Part shown: positions 17,481 through 26,459 of the stretch, piece after piece
Layout: each line of letters starts with the position of its first letter
How positions within the stretch are numbered: the first letter of the stretch is position 1
NCBI GenBank assembly: GCA_034430425.1
Contig: DAOUEK010000043.1
Coordinates: forward strand, 1 to 64,000
DNA length: 64,000 bases
Source: WVZH01 sp034430425
Lineage (GTDB): Bacteria; Chloroflexota; Anaerolineae; Anaerolineales; E44-bin32
Reading direction: 5' to 3'
Notes under the pieces: generated by a model
The model's input: only the letters and a program-made list of their open reading frames with translations
Database searches by the model: none
Told to the model about the DNA's origin: nothing
Position numbers and translations under genes: made by a program

Positions 17481-18425
17481 TCAATCCGATGGAGCGATTC
17501 TCCTGGCGATCGATTCGTCTTTCCTGCCGCCAGGTTCGGGTAAATTCTGATTGCAGACTAAAACAATCTCACCCACCGTACAACCCAACTCTCTGGCAAT
17601 CACGGGGCATTTCGCCATGAACAGAAAATAGATCGGCCGGCTTTCATCCGACAAGGTTTCGTAATTCCCCTGTCCTTTACTTATCACCAGATCCGCTTTG
17701 TCAAATCGTTCGATAAACGGCTTTGAGCACAGTGGAAGGATCGTCCCTGGAAACTCCGACCCGCTCGAAAAGACATGGGCAACTCGATCGATTCCCGCCT
17801 CGATCGCATCTTCTGTCAAGGCATCATTGATGATCGGCCTCTCTCTCACCGCATATGTGATTTCCTTGTCAGGATCGATTCGCTTGATCTCTTCCAGCAG
17901 CACACGGTCGAAGACGGTCTCCCCGACGTTATCGCCGAGATAGAGAATCGTTCCGGCATCATTGATCGCCTTTTGGAATGACCGATAATCGAAGACGGAG
18001 TTCGCTTTTTCTTCGATGGCTCTCTGTTCCCTCTGCAGGATTTTCCCAAGTTCCTTCTCCACATCGAGAGAATTCACACTGCCGTAGTCGATGATGTTTC
18101 CTGCGATGGCCAGTTCGACCGCCATGCGCAGCCGATCCTCTGCAGTTTCGGTTTTCTTCTTCAATTCAGGATAGATCGCTAATGTGTTCTCCGTCGCCCA
18201 TTCTTTTAGCTGTTGATAGGGATCGGGTTTTCCGGTGATTCGCTTCACGATATCGTGTATCGTTTTCCCCATTTCAGGAGGCGTAGACGATAAGCGGAGA
18301 CCCGGTATGGCTTTAGCCACCTCGTTGAGAATCTGCTTCTGGGTTTGAGCATCCGCACCACTCATTCTGGCAGCTTCAAGCGCCTGCCGGAAAAAGCACG
18401 GTATACATTCAAGATAGGTCTTCAT
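17481..18425 (-). CDS. DUF89 (ARMT1-like) metal-dependent phosphatase-type protein
   Basis: The 314-residue product starts MKTYLECIPCFFRQAL with the CxxC typical of the prokaryotic DUF89 subfamily. It contains ILYLGDNVGETVFDRVLLEEI (metal-binding Asp-Asn), the strand VRERPIINDALTEDA and VISKGQGNYETLSD. Members are damage-control phosphatases that hydrolyse phosphorylated metabolites; the natural substrate here is unknown. ATG 18425 has GGAAGGTG just upstream and is preferred to the in-frame start at 18437. Confidence 0.88.
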   Translation of the reverse strand: MKTYLECIPCFFRQALEAARMSGADAQTQKQILNEVAKAIPGLRLSSTPPEMGKTIHDIVKRITGKPDPYQQLKEWATENTLAIYPELKKKTETAEDRLRMAVELAIAGNIIDYGSVNSLDVEKELGKILQREQRAIEEKANSVFDYRSFQKAINDAGTILYLGDNVGETVFDRVLLEEIKRIDPDKEITYAVRERPIINDALTEDAIEAGIDRVAHVFSSGSEFPGTILPLCSKPFIERFDKADLVISKGQGNYETLSDESRPIYFLFMAKCPVIARELGCTVGEIVLVCNQNLPEPGGRKDESIARRIAPSD

Positions 18426-18864
18426 ATCACCTTCCAATATTTACCCGGACCCTTCTCCCCGGGCGATGTAGATAAACGAGAAAAGTACACGCTCCAGGTC
18501 CATACCACCAGGTCTTGATTCGTCTTTTATCTGCTTACCCGCGTGCCGATGATAGGCGAAAGACGAAGGACTGAAATTATCCGCAGAAAGGGTTGGAACG
18601 GAGCTGCACAGAAGAAGAATGGCGAGCAAGAAAAACCGGCTGACCCGCAGGAGAAATCCGCCACGATTAGCCGAGCAGCGCCAAATTTCCCGGCATCTTA
18701 TAGCCCGTATGATGCCTTACGAGCAGAGATAATCTGCCTCCAACAACAATCTCAACCAGGCCTGCCTGCGCAGCCGAAATTACTGTATCTCATGCGGGTG
18801 ATGAATATAATTCCGTACCCATATTGGCGGACGACCAGCTTGCGCAGCTGCGATGCCTCTCGCC
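18426..18864. other. Gap without a firm gene; possible short secreted-peptide frame on minus strand
   Basis: No gene is certain. On the minus strand, a frame ending at TAA 18443-18441 reads FFLLAILLLCSSVPTLSA, which looks like a signal peptide with a cleavage site, followed by about 45 polar residues. It lacks a good start: TTG 18629 falls inside the hydrophobic part and no ATG or GTG precedes it. It could be a decayed secreted-protein gene or chance. Confidence 0.25.
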
Positions 18865-19062
18865 TCACTCCTTGGAAATCTGACGCAGCAAACCCAGCAG
18901 CGTCATCCCGATTTTCATCCCCTCGCCGGTGCCGAGCTTTGGTCTCGCACCCTGTTGTTCGGCCCGCCGCACCAGCAAGATAGCCATCACCAGGCCGGTT
19001 AACGCACCGATCAGACCACCAAGAATCAGGGTTCTCGTTTTCCAATTTCCGTCTTCATTCAT
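18865..19062 (-). CDS. Small membrane protein (YtxH-like), second gene of a pair
   Basis: The 65-residue product from ATG 19062 (MNEDGNWKTRTL) has one glycine-rich membrane helix (ILGGLIGALTGLVMAILLV) and a basic/hydrophobic tail. Its start overlaps the stop of the upstream gene by 8 nt (ATGAATGA), indicating translational coupling. Function unknown. Confidence 0.65.
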   Translation of the reverse strand: MNEDGNWKTRTLILGGLIGALTGLVMAILLVRRAEQQGARPKLGTGEGMKIGMTLLGLLRQISKE

Positions 19063-19510
19063 ACGGATTTCCCTCATCAGAACGAAAGATAGATGCAACG
19101 CTTTGGAAAAAAGTTTTTACGCCCGCCCAGGCGGACAGCGATGAAAGCATCGGTTTGGCGGCCATGTCTCCCGCTTGTTTCGCTGTGCCCTCGAGGCGAC
19201 CGAGGATTTGATGCGCTTTTCTGAATGGCGCCGGCAGCTTGCGGATCACCTTTTCCGTAGCAAAAACACCAAGCGCCAGGAGCGCCATCGTCAGTAAACC
19301 AAGCAGCAGGATCGGCAGCACAAGATAAATCACAGCGACATCCGCAAGCACGCCAGGGCTGCGGTCTTCCAACAACAATACCAGCGAGAGGCCGACGATC
19401 AGCAGAATTCCGAGAATCAAAGGCAGGTAGATTTGCAGGCGGATTTGTCGCTGCGCACCCGGACGCGGCGAAAGTTTCTTTTGATGCTGACTGCCCGGAT
19501 TCATCTCCAT
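19055..19510 (-). CDS. Membrane protein with two transmembrane helices, function unknown
   Basis: The 151-residue product begins with a basic hydrophilic segment. It has two membrane helices (IYLPLILGILLIVGLSLVLLL and VIYLVLPILLLGLLTMALLALGVF) and an amphipathic C-terminal half. AGAGG lies upstream of ATG 19510. It overlaps the next small membrane protein gene, so the two probably act together at the membrane. Confidence 0.65.
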   Translation of the reverse strand: MEMNPGSQHQKKLSPRPGAQRQIRLQIYLPLILGILLIVGLSLVLLLEDRSPGVLADVAVIYLVLPILLLGLLTMALLALGVFATEKVIRKLPAPFRKAHQILGRLEGTAKQAGDMAAKPMLSSLSAWAGVKTFFQSVASIFRSDEGNPYE

Positions 19511-19658
19511 CCTTTTCCTCTCGTTATGTGTTATTGTAGCACGTCCGACGAGAGCTCAGGGGGATAGATCAGAGAAGCGGAAGTCTCGACCAAGAAAACG
19601 GTTTCACTGTTCTCATAGATCAGGTTGCGATAGAATCCTGCTATATAAGGAGGAACAC

Positions 19659-20858
19659 ATGGCAGAATTTTCCGGCAAGGGTGTCGTAGCAGCCGTCAAA
19701 ACATCCCCCGAAACGATTTTGGAGGACATCGACAAGGTCATGCGCCTGGCGCATTTCGAGTCCTCCCTACCCAAAGGCAACCGCACCGGTCTGAAGATCA
19801 ACATCTCCTGGCAAACCTGGTATCCGGCCTGCTCCACCGAACCCTGGCAGCTCGAAGGCGTGATTCAAACCTTGCGCAACAGCGGCTACGATGACCTGGT
19901 CGGCGTGCACAACGACACGGTCGTCGTCGATACCAGCGTCGGCGAGTTCAACAACAAACACCGCTTCGTGACCGACAAACACAAGGTGCCCTGCATCTAT
20001 CTCTACGAAGAGGACTTCGAATGGTTCGAATACAAACCCAAGCAGCCTTTCCTCGTTCTCGATAAGGTCTATCCGGACGGCGTCTTCATTCCCAAGGCGC
20101 TCGTCGGCATGAATATCGTGCAGCTTCCGACGGTCAAGACTCACGTCTTCACCACCATCACCGGCGCCATGAAAAACGCCTTCGGCGGATTGCTGCACCG
20201 CAACCGCCACTGGACTCACGCCGTGATCCACGACACGCTCGTCGACCTGCTCATGATTCAACAGGACATCCACCCCGGCCTGTTTGCCATGATGGACGGT
20301 ACCTTCGCTGGCGACGGACCCGGTCCGCGGGCCATGCACTGGCATGAGAAAGACATCCTGCTCGCTTCGGCCGACCAGGTAGCCATCGACGCCGTGTCCG
20401 CCAGGCTGCAGGGATTCGATCCCATGCAACTGCGTTTCATCCGCCACGCCCACGAACGTGATCTGGGCGTCGGTGACCCCTCGCAGATCGAGATCGCCGG
20501 ATACGATATCGAGCAGGAAAAACCCTGGAAATTCAAGAAGGGCGACACTTTCGCCAGCCGCGGCCAGAAGATGATCTACCATGGACCGCTCAAGCCCTTG
20601 GAAAAGGTGCTCCTGCAAAGCCCGCTGGTGCCCTGGTCGTACTTCGCCAGCAACTTCTACCACAACGTTTTCTGGTATCCCTTCATCGGACGCAAACGTG
20701 TTGCAGCAGCTTTGAAGACACGCTGGGGGCAGCTCTTCAAGCGCTACGGCGATGGTGAAGTGGTCATGCCCGGAATGGAACCGAAGACGGTTATCCAGGC
20801 ACTCATCGGTCTGGTGGGCCTTGCCGCGGTCATAGCAGCCTTTTTCATACTGCGTTAA
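19659..20858 (+). CDS. DUF362 domain protein
   Basis: The 399-residue protein carries a DUF362 core: GLKINISWQTWYPACST, VVDTSVGEFNNKH, NIVQLPTVKTHVFTTITGAMKNAFGGLL, GDGPGPRAMHWHEKDILLASADQVAIDAV. The C terminus is a membrane anchor (LIGLVGLAAVIAAFFIL). DUF362 proteins often accompany ferredoxin domains; none is present here. AAGGAGG lies 6 nt upstream of ATG. Its stop overlaps the start of the next gene (TAATG), so both are co-translated. Biochemical role unknown. Confidence 0.85.
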   Translation: MAEFSGKGVVAAVKTSPETILEDIDKVMRLAHFESSLPKGNRTGLKINISWQTWYPACSTEPWQLEGVIQTLRNSGYDDLVGVHNDTVVVDTSVGEFNNKHRFVTDKHKVPCIYLYEEDFEWFEYKPKQPFLVLDKVYPDGVFIPKALVGMNIVQLPTVKTHVFTTITGAMKNAFGGLLHRNRHWTHAVIHDTLVDLLMIQQDIHPGLFAMMDGTFAGDGPGPRAMHWHEKDILLASADQVAIDAVSARLQGFDPMQLRFIRHAHERDLGVGDPSQIEIAGYDIEQEKPWKFKKGDTFASRGQKMIYHGPLKPLEKVLLQSPLVPWSYFASNFYHNVFWYPFIGRKRVAAALKTRWGQLFKRYGDGEVVMPGMEPKTVIQALIGLVGLAAVIAAFFILR

Positions 20859-21832
20859 TGCAGATAAATTCGATCCACCGTCGGCTCGCCTTCGGCTTGA
20901 TCTTCGGATTCCTTGTATTCCTCGGACTGGGGCTGATAGGCGATATCCGCCAGGTCGGTGCCCAGTTCGCCAACTTTTTCTGGGCGTATACACCGCTCAT
21001 TCTGAGCGGAACGTTGATCAACTACACCCTGCGATTTTTCAAGTGGCATTTTTATCTGGGCCAGATCGGCATCCGCGATCTTTCCTTGCGTGAGAGCACC
21101 CGTCTCTTCGTCGCCGGATTCCCACTCGCCGTTACGCCAGGGAAAGTCGGCGAAGCGTTGAAAGCAGTCTGGCTGCAGAATATCACCGGCATGCCCACGG
21201 CGCGCGGTGTGACCGTGGTGCTCGCCGAACGCATCAGTGACGGTCTGGCCGTACTGGCGCTCTCCACATTGGGCGTAATTGCCTATCCCCGCTACTGGCC
21301 GGCCTTCGCTGCCGTCCTGGGGATCCTGCTGGTGGGCATCGTCATTTCCCAGATTCGGCCCCTGGCACTGGCTTTACTCGGCTTCGCCGAACACTTGCCC
21401 TTGATCCGGAGGTTTGCCCATCACCTGCATGAATTCTATGAAGGTGTCTACGCCATCTTCCGCCCGCGCGCCACGATCACGGCCATCGGGCTGGGCAGCG
21501 TCGCCTGGCTGGGAGAAGGCCTGGCGATGTATCTGGTGCTCGTGGGTTTGGGCGTACCAGGCGGGTGGGAGACTCTTTCCGTGGCGGTTTTCGTACTTTC
21601 CTTTTCGACGGTGATCGGCGCCGTTTCGGCGCTTCCGGGAGGATTGGGCGCTTTCGAGGCCAGCGCAGCAGGCATGCTGACCCTGCTCCTGGATGTCCCG
21701 GCCAGCACTGCCGCGGCAGCCACGCTGCTGATTCGCTTCGCCACGCTCTGGTTCGGGGCAGCATTGGGGTTGGCGGTCTGGTCGCGTTCGGCGGATCTGC
21801 TCTATTTACAATCGAACGACGGTACAAAATAG
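20858..21832 (+). CDS. Lysylphosphatidylglycerol-synthase TM-region (UPF0104) flippase-like protein
   Basis: The 324-residue integral membrane protein has about eight helices and family motifs: FFKWHFYLGQIGI, AGFPLAVTPGKVGEALKAVWL, VVLAERISDGLAVLAL and SALPGGLGAFEASAAGML. It corresponds to the membrane part of MprF without the synthase domain. Such proteins are proposed to move lipids or polyprenyl-linked sugars. It is translationally coupled to the DUF362 gene. Confidence 0.87.
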   Translation: MQINSIHRRLAFGLIFGFLVFLGLGLIGDIRQVGAQFANFFWAYTPLILSGTLINYTLRFFKWHFYLGQIGIRDLSLRESTRLFVAGFPLAVTPGKVGEALKAVWLQNITGMPTARGVTVVLAERISDGLAVLALSTLGVIAYPRYWPAFAAVLGILLVGIVISQIRPLALALLGFAEHLPLIRRFAHHLHEFYEGVYAIFRPRATITAIGLGSVAWLGEGLAMYLVLVGLGVPGGWETLSVAVFVLSFSTVIGAVSALPGGLGAFEASAAGMLTLLLDVPASTAAAATLLIRFATLWFGAALGLAVWSRSADLLYLQSNDGTK

Positions 21833-21956
21833 TCTATCTCAAAAGAGCAGCCCCAATGATACTGGACGCTGGTTGCGGATATCTATTAACAACCGATATC
21901 GGGCAGATATGGTTCTGCCAATCCCACATCATGAGATCGCATCCAGAGTCCGTTTG

Positions 21957-22061
21957 TAGGGATGGTCCCCTGTGACCGCCCAAAAACAGGGCAACCACGG
22001 GGGGTTGCCCCTATAATATCGCTGCTTGTGATAAGGGGAATCCGGCGATCGTGCCCCTACT
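21957..22061. repeat. REP-like nested inverted repeat
   Basis: GGGCAACC (21989-21996) and GGTTGCCC (22003-22010) form an 8-bp perfect stem. An outer pair, GTAGGGATGGTCCC near 21957 and CGTGCCCCTAC ending about 22061, can also pair partly. The style matches the palindrome at 45755-45784 (both have GTAGGGG/CCCCTAC edges). It overlaps the 3' end of lysS slightly. Confidence 0.5.
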
Positions 22062-23568
22062 CCCGCTCCTTGCTGCGCAGATGCGGGAAGAGAATCACCT
22101 CGCGGATCGACGACTGGTCGCTCAGCAGCATGGCGAGGCGATCGACGCCCATGCCGAAGCCGCCACTGGGCGGCATGCCGTAGCACATTGCCCGCAGGTA
22201 GTCCTCATCCATGGGATGGCGCTCCTCGTCATCCTCGCCGTACATGCGGCCCATTTCAAGAAAACGCCGTTCCTGATCTAGCGGATCGTTCAACTCTGTG
22301 AAAGCGTTGCACAGCTCCATGCCCCCCACGAAACCCTCGAAGCGTTCGACGGTCTGCGGATCGCCGGGCACGGATTTGGCCAACGGCGAGATGTCGCGCG
22401 GGTAATTGTAGATGAAGGTTGGTTCGATCAATGCGGGTTCTAAATATTTGCTCAAAAGCGAATCGATCAGTTTGCCGCGCGTCGATGTTTTCAACGGCGC
22501 ATGTCCGCGGGCTTCCATCGCCGCCCGCAGACTCTCTTCGTCGTCGTGTTTGGCGATGTCGATCTCGGCGGCATCGATCAACGCCTGGCGCAATTCGATG
22601 CGTTCCCAGGGCGGGCTCAGATCGATCGTCTCGCCCTTGAACTCGATCTGAGTCGATCCGGTGGCCTGTTCGGCGGCGAAAGAAACCATCTGCTCGGTAA
22701 GGTCCATTACGTCTTTGTAATCGGCGTAGGCCATGTAGAACTCGAGCTGCGTGAATTCGGGGTTGTGCTTGAAGGAGACACCTTCGTTGCGGAAATCCCG
22801 TCCGATCTCATAGACCCGTTCGAATCCACCAACGAGCAGACGTTTCAGGTAAAGCTCAAAGGAGATACGCAAATAGAGATCCTGATGCAGCTGGTTGTGA
22901 TGTGTGACAAAAGGCTGCGCTGCTGCGCCGCCGTAAATCGGCTGCAGGATGGGCGTTTCGACTTCGAGGAAGCCATGTTCGTCGAGGAAATGCTGCAGGG
23001 CGCGCACGACGCGCATACGCAGGCGGAAAATATCACGCACCTCGGGGTTGATCACCAGATCGGCATAGCGTTCCCGGAAGCGCGCTTCCGGGTCGGAAAA
23101 GGCGCTGTGCACCACACGCTCGCCATCGACTTCTTCTTCCTTCGCCGCCGGCAGCGGAGTGATTCCCTTGGCCGACATACGGAAATCGGCGACGCGCATG
23201 GTGACCTCGCCGCTGCGCGTACGGAACATCCGTCCCTGGGCCTGAAGAAAATCCCCCAGATCGAAATCTGCGTTGAAGCGATCGAAAGCCTCGGCGCCCA
23301 ACTCATCGGCGCGCAGGTAGAGCTGCAGCCTGCCGGCGCCGTCCTCGATGTGGGCGAAGGTCGATTTGCCCATGGCGCGGATCGAACGCAGCCGGCCAAC
23401 TACCGTGGCCTGAATGGTTTCGTCCTCGCTTGCAGCCTCGAATGCCCGCACCACCTCCGCCGTGGTATGTGTGCGTTCGACGCGGTTGGGGTACGGTTCC
23501 ATCCCCGCCTGGCGCAGGCGTTCGAGCTTTTCCAGGCGGATCCGTTCGAGATCGTTCCATTTCGTCAT
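22057..23568 (-). CDS. lysS: Lysine--tRNA ligase (class II)
   Basis: The 503-residue enzyme charges tRNA-Lys. It has an N-terminal OB-fold anticodon-binding domain (VVGRLRSIRAMGKSTFAHIED) and class II motifs: motif 1 around FLDEHGFLEVETPILQP, motif 2 EIGRDFRNEGVSFKHNPEFT, and motif 3 GGFGMGVDRLAMLLSD. Length matches bacterial LysS. A tRNA-Lys(TTT) gene lies about 1.6 kb away on the other strand. Confidence 0.95.
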   Translation of the reverse strand: MTKWNDLERIRLEKLERLRQAGMEPYPNRVERTHTTAEVVRAFEAASEDETIQATVVGRLRSIRAMGKSTFAHIEDGAGRLQLYLRADELGAEAFDRFNADFDLGDFLQAQGRMFRTRSGEVTMRVADFRMSAKGITPLPAAKEEEVDGERVVHSAFSDPEARFRERYADLVINPEVRDIFRLRMRVVRALQHFLDEHGFLEVETPILQPIYGGAAAQPFVTHHNQLHQDLYLRISFELYLKRLLVGGFERVYEIGRDFRNEGVSFKHNPEFTQLEFYMAYADYKDVMDLTEQMVSFAAEQATGSTQIEFKGETIDLSPPWERIELRQALIDAAEIDIAKHDDEESLRAAMEARGHAPLKTSTRGKLIDSLLSKYLEPALIEPTFIYNYPRDISPLAKSVPGDPQTVERFEGFVGGMELCNAFTELNDPLDQERRFLEMGRMYGEDDEERHPMDEDYLRAMCYGMPPSGGFGMGVDRLAMLLSDQSSIREVILFPHLRSKERE

Positions 23569-23643
23569 ACTGATTATTATCCTTCATCTACAACCCGAAT
23601 TCTCTCGTTCGGGACTCTGTCCAGGTCAAGTTTACACGAAAAA

Positions 23644-23675
23644 GCGCCCCGCACGGCAAACAAAATGCGGGGCGC
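23644..23675 (-). terminator. Rho-independent terminator of greA
   Basis: A 10-bp perfect stem, GCGCCCCGCA/TGCGGGGCGC, with a 12-nt loop is followed on the minus strand by TTTTTC. It lies 18 nt beyond the greA stop codon. Confidence 0.85.
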
Positions 23676-23692
23676 CCAATAAAAGCACCTGG

Positions 23693-24160
23693 TTACTTGA
23701 TCTTTACGATTTGGAAGGACAGCGTGCCGGCCGGGGCTTGCACTTTGATCTCGTCCCCCACGGCCTGGTCCAGCAATGCCTGCCCCAAAGGCGACTCGTT
23801 CGAAATCAACCCTTCCTTGGGATTGGCTTCCGCCGCCCCGACGATTGTATACGTTTCGCTCTGCTGCCCGTCTTGTTTGACCACAACAGTGCTGCCGATC
23901 TGTACGACGTCCGTTTTCTTGGACGGCTTGATCAACTGCGCCTTGGCGAGCATGCGTTCGAGCTCGAGAATGCGGCCTTCGATGAAAGCTTGCTCGTTCT
24001 TGGCCGCCTCGTACTCCGCGTTTTCGATCAATTCCCCATCTTCCATGGCCTCGTGCAAACGCTGGGCCACTTCATGACGCCGAACTGTGCGCAGATGTTC
24101 GAGCTCTTCCTCGAGCTTCTTCTGTCCTTCGGATGTAAGATAGACTGCGGAATTCGCCAT
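23693..24160 (-). CDS. greA: Transcription elongation factor GreA
   Basis: The 155-residue protein rescues backtracked RNA polymerase by stimulating transcript cleavage. The N-terminal coiled coil has the acidic tip GELIENAEYEAAKNEQ and the C-terminal FKBP-like domain has YTIVGAAEANPKEGLISNESPLGQALL. AGGAAG precedes ATG 24160. A strong terminator separates it from lysS. Confidence 0.95.
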   Translation of the reverse strand: MANSAVYLTSEGQKKLEEELEHLRTVRRHEVAQRLHEAMEDGELIENAEYEAAKNEQAFIEGRILELERMLAKAQLIKPSKKTDVVQIGSTVVVKQDGQQSETYTIVGAAEANPKEGLISNESPLGQALLDQAVGDEIKVQAPAGTLSFQIVKIK

Positions 24161-24351
24161 CGCTCTTCCTACCTCTATCGTTTCGATCTGCCCCGAAAGG
24201 CAGTCAACGGCTAGAATAAAAGAACTGAGAGAATGCTCTCAGCCCGGATCTATATCTCTTGCGGCGACATAATAGCACAACTCAAGCCCCCTGTCCAGCA
24301 GGTAAAAATGCGCCGTACAGCATTCCTCCGGTAGATTCGGAAATCGGATAT

Positions 24352-25089
24352 CTAGACATGCGGAACGATGATCGGAAGCCCACCCTCACGCCCATGAAAG
24401 CCGCGCAGCTCGACGCCCAGTGCATTTTCGTCCACCCAGAAGGTCGAAAGCTGCGATCGATACAATGCGCTGGCAGCCGCCCAGGCCTCCATTTCCCGCC
24501 AATCGAGTTCGAAAAGCCGTTTCTCCCCCTGTGGGAGACCCATTACTTCCGGGATTTGCTCCCCGCGCATCGCATAGGGCAATTCTGCGTAGTAACGCAG
24601 CATGCGATCCAGACCTTCCGCCGCCCGGCGGGTGAGACGGTGATCGACGTGCCCGCCGTAGCCCAGGGGACAATAGAGCACGGCTTCGGCGGTGATGCGA
24701 AGCGACAATTCCTCCCGCAAACGATCGACAAGTTCGCTTTCGGATTCATGCAGCGCCCCGAAAATGGCCGTTTCATCGGGATACAACGCTTCGCCATCGG
24801 GGCCTTTGCGGTATATCGCCTCGGGGATTTCGAGCTGAATCACCTCTGCCGAGAGACTCCCACAGGCCAGCGTATCTTCCAGCCGGCGCAGAGCACTGGG
24901 CGAATCCTCACTGCCCCAACGGGCGTGCAGTTCCCTTGCGAACGGACTCAGCTCCCCCGGCGGCGGGTCGCCGCCGCAGACGGTCAACACCACAACGGAC
25001 TCCCCGGCCGCCGTCTGGCGGGCGATCAACCCGCCGCAGGAGAACACGGCGTCGTCCGGATGGGGCGAGAGATAGACGTGCTGAGTCAT
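24352..25089 (-). CDS. PIG-L/LmbE-family deacetylase
   Basis: The 245-residue protein has the zinc-binding motifs of the LmbE family: SPHPDDAVFSCGG near the N terminus and GGHVDHRLTRRA in the C-terminal half. Members deacetylate N-acetylglucosaminyl compounds, such as those in thiol, glycolipid or antibiotic pathways. The substrate is not evident. TATAAT lies 6 nt upstream of the start codon, so a leaderless transcript is possible. It diverges from the tRNA-Lys gene. Confidence 0.88.
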   Translation of the reverse strand: MTQHVYLSPHPDDAVFSCGGLIARQTAAGESVVVLTVCGGDPPPGELSPFARELHARWGSEDSPSALRRLEDTLACGSLSAEVIQLEIPEAIYRKGPDGEALYPDETAIFGALHESESELVDRLREELSLRITAEAVLYCPLGYGGHVDHRLTRRAAEGLDRMLRYYAELPYAMRGEQIPEVMGLPQGEKRLFELDWREMEAWAAASALYRSQLSTFWVDENALGVELRGFHGREGGLPIIVPHV

Positions 25090-25153
25090 GTGCGGATTAT
25101 AGCCCGCTTTGGCAGCGGCGGGCGAAGAAAGGAATTGACACGTCCCAGAATGG

Positions 25154-25183
25154 TTGACGCATGTAAAACGCCGGTGTTACAAT
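25154..25183 (+). promoter_or_regulatory. Promoter of tRNA-Lys
   Basis: TTGACG (25154-25159) and TACAAT (25178-25183) are separated by 18 bp and lie just before the tRNA 5' end, as a sigma-70-type promoter would. Confidence 0.75.
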
Positions 25184-25193
25184 CGGGCGCAGT

Positions 25194-25266
25194 GCGCCGT
25201 TAGCTCAACTGGCAGAGCAGGGGCCTTTTAAGCCCAAGGTTCGGAGTTCGATCCTCCGACGGCGCA
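25194..25266 (+). tRNA. tRNA-Lys (anticodon TTT)
   Basis: The sequence folds into a cloverleaf: acceptor GCGCCGT/ACGGCGC, D-stem GCTC/GAGC, anticodon loop CTTTTAA with anticodon TTT, and T-stem CGGAG/CTCCG around TTCGATC. The discriminator is A and CCA is not encoded. The first anticodon-stem pair is a mismatch. Confidence 0.95.
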
Positions 25267-25286
25267 TTCACAGAAAACCAGCCAAA

Positions 25287-25316
25287 AACCACCCGCCGGA
25301 ATATCGGCGGGTGGTT
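25287..25316. terminator. Bidirectional terminator between tRNA-Lys and the CMD-family gene
   Basis: A perfect 12-bp stem AACCACCCGCCG/CGGCGGGTGGTT with a 6-nt loop is flanked by a T run on the minus-strand side (TTTTTGG) and by TTTG on the plus-strand side. Confidence 0.8.
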
Positions 25317-25351
25317 TGTATCTCTGGAGTATCTGGAAGATCATCAAGGCT

Positions 25352-25705
25352 TTACGCCGGGACGAGTTCTGCTTCGAACTGGTCCACGGCATCGAGCGCT
25401 TCCAGGGCGTAGATCAAGGCCGGACCGCCGCCCATCAGGATCGCCACACCGAGGACTTCGACGATTTCCGCACGCGTGGCGCCCGCATTCAACGCATCGT
25501 GTACGTGAAAGGCGACACAGCCGTCGCAGCGCACCGTCACGGCGATCGCCAGGGCGATCAATTCCTTGAATTTGGATTCGAGCACGCCTGCGCTCGTTCC
25601 AGCCTTGTGCAGGGCCATGAAAGCCTGCATCGTGCCGGGGATTGCCTTCCCCAACTCCGCCATCGATTTCTGTATCTCTGCCAGGTGATCGGGATAGTTT
25701 TTCAT
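25352..25705 (-). CDS. Carboxymuconolactone decarboxylase/AhpD-like protein
   Basis: The 117-residue protein has the CMD fold and the AhpD-type redox motif in VRCDGCVAFHVHDALNAGATRAEI (CxxC followed by HxxH). It ends with VLGVAILMGGGPALIYALEALDAV. Such proteins act in peroxide defence or decarboxylation; the CxxC suggests the former. A terminator lies downstream. Starts at ATG 25705. Confidence 0.9.
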   Translation of the reverse strand: MKNYPDHLAEIQKSMAELGKAIPGTMQAFMALHKAGTSAGVLESKFKELIALAIAVTVRCDGCVAFHVHDALNAGATRAEIVEVLGVAILMGGGPALIYALEALDAVDQFEAELVPA

Positions 25706-25914
25706 CGAAACACTCCTTGTCTTTGATTTATTTCGCCAATTCTCATCTTAATTGTTCCATAAAAAGGTTAGCGGCGCATAAGATATTTGTTACATTTTTC
25801 ACAAACAGCGCTGCCGGATGGATATCCACTCTTGATATGTTCTTCTTTCCCATTCGACCACAGGTATAATCATCGGCGAACAAACCGAACCGCGAATGAA
25901 GGAGAGATCATCTC

Positions 25915-26400
25915 ATGAAAACGTTGGTAATCTACGATTCCCAATTCGGCAACACAGAGCAGGTCGCCCGGGCGGTCGGCGAGGCATTGGGGGACGCCGC
26001 GAAAGTCCTGCACGCGGGAGACGCTGCGCCGCAGCAACTCCAAGGCCTCCAGGCCCTCATCGTCGGCTCACCCACGCAGCGCTTCCGCCCCACCCCGCCC
26101 ATCACCACTTTCCTGAAATCGCTGCCCGCCGGGAGCCTCAAAGGCGTGCGCGTGGCGGCTTTCGACACGCGCCTGACGGTCGAGGAGATCGAGGCGCACA
26201 GTGTGCTCGCTTTTTTCGTACGCATCTTCGGTTATGCCGCAAAAGACATCGGCCGACTGTTGGCCAGGAAAGGGGGAAGACTCGTCCTGCCGCCCGAGGG
26301 CTTCTACGTAGAAGGCATGGAAGGTCCTTTGATGGATGGCGAGATCGAACGCGCGCAGAGTTGGGCGAAGCGCATCATGGGTGTGGCTTCATTAACATAA
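25915..26400 (+). CDS. Flavodoxin-like protein
   Basis: The 161-residue protein begins KTLVIYDSQFGNTEQVARAV, the FMN phosphate-binding loop of flavodoxins. Later segments ALIVGSPTQRFRPTPPI and RVAAFDTRL correspond to the isoalloxazine-binding loops. It probably transfers electrons or senses redox state in the cytoplasm. GGAGAG lies upstream of ATG. It is a single-gene unit. Confidence 0.88.
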   Translation: MKTLVIYDSQFGNTEQVARAVGEALGDAAKVLHAGDAAPQQLQGLQALIVGSPTQRFRPTPPITTFLKSLPAGSLKGVRVAAFDTRLTVEEIEAHSVLAFFVRIFGYAAKDIGRLLARKGGRLVLPPEGFYVEGMEGPLMDGEIERAQSWAKRIMGVASLT

Positions 26401-26459
26401 AACTGCCTCTCTCTAGAGATGGCTGGTTTTAATAGAAGCATCGATCGTTTGGCGCTTGT

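Noticed and set aside
19767..20993. Long 408-aa minus-strand ORF
   Set aside because: It is antisense to the DUF362 gene, which has family motifs and a strong ribosome binding site; the antisense translation has no recognisable domain.
22501..23682. Long plus-strand ORF of 393 aa
   Set aside because: Antisense to lysS; no domain pattern.
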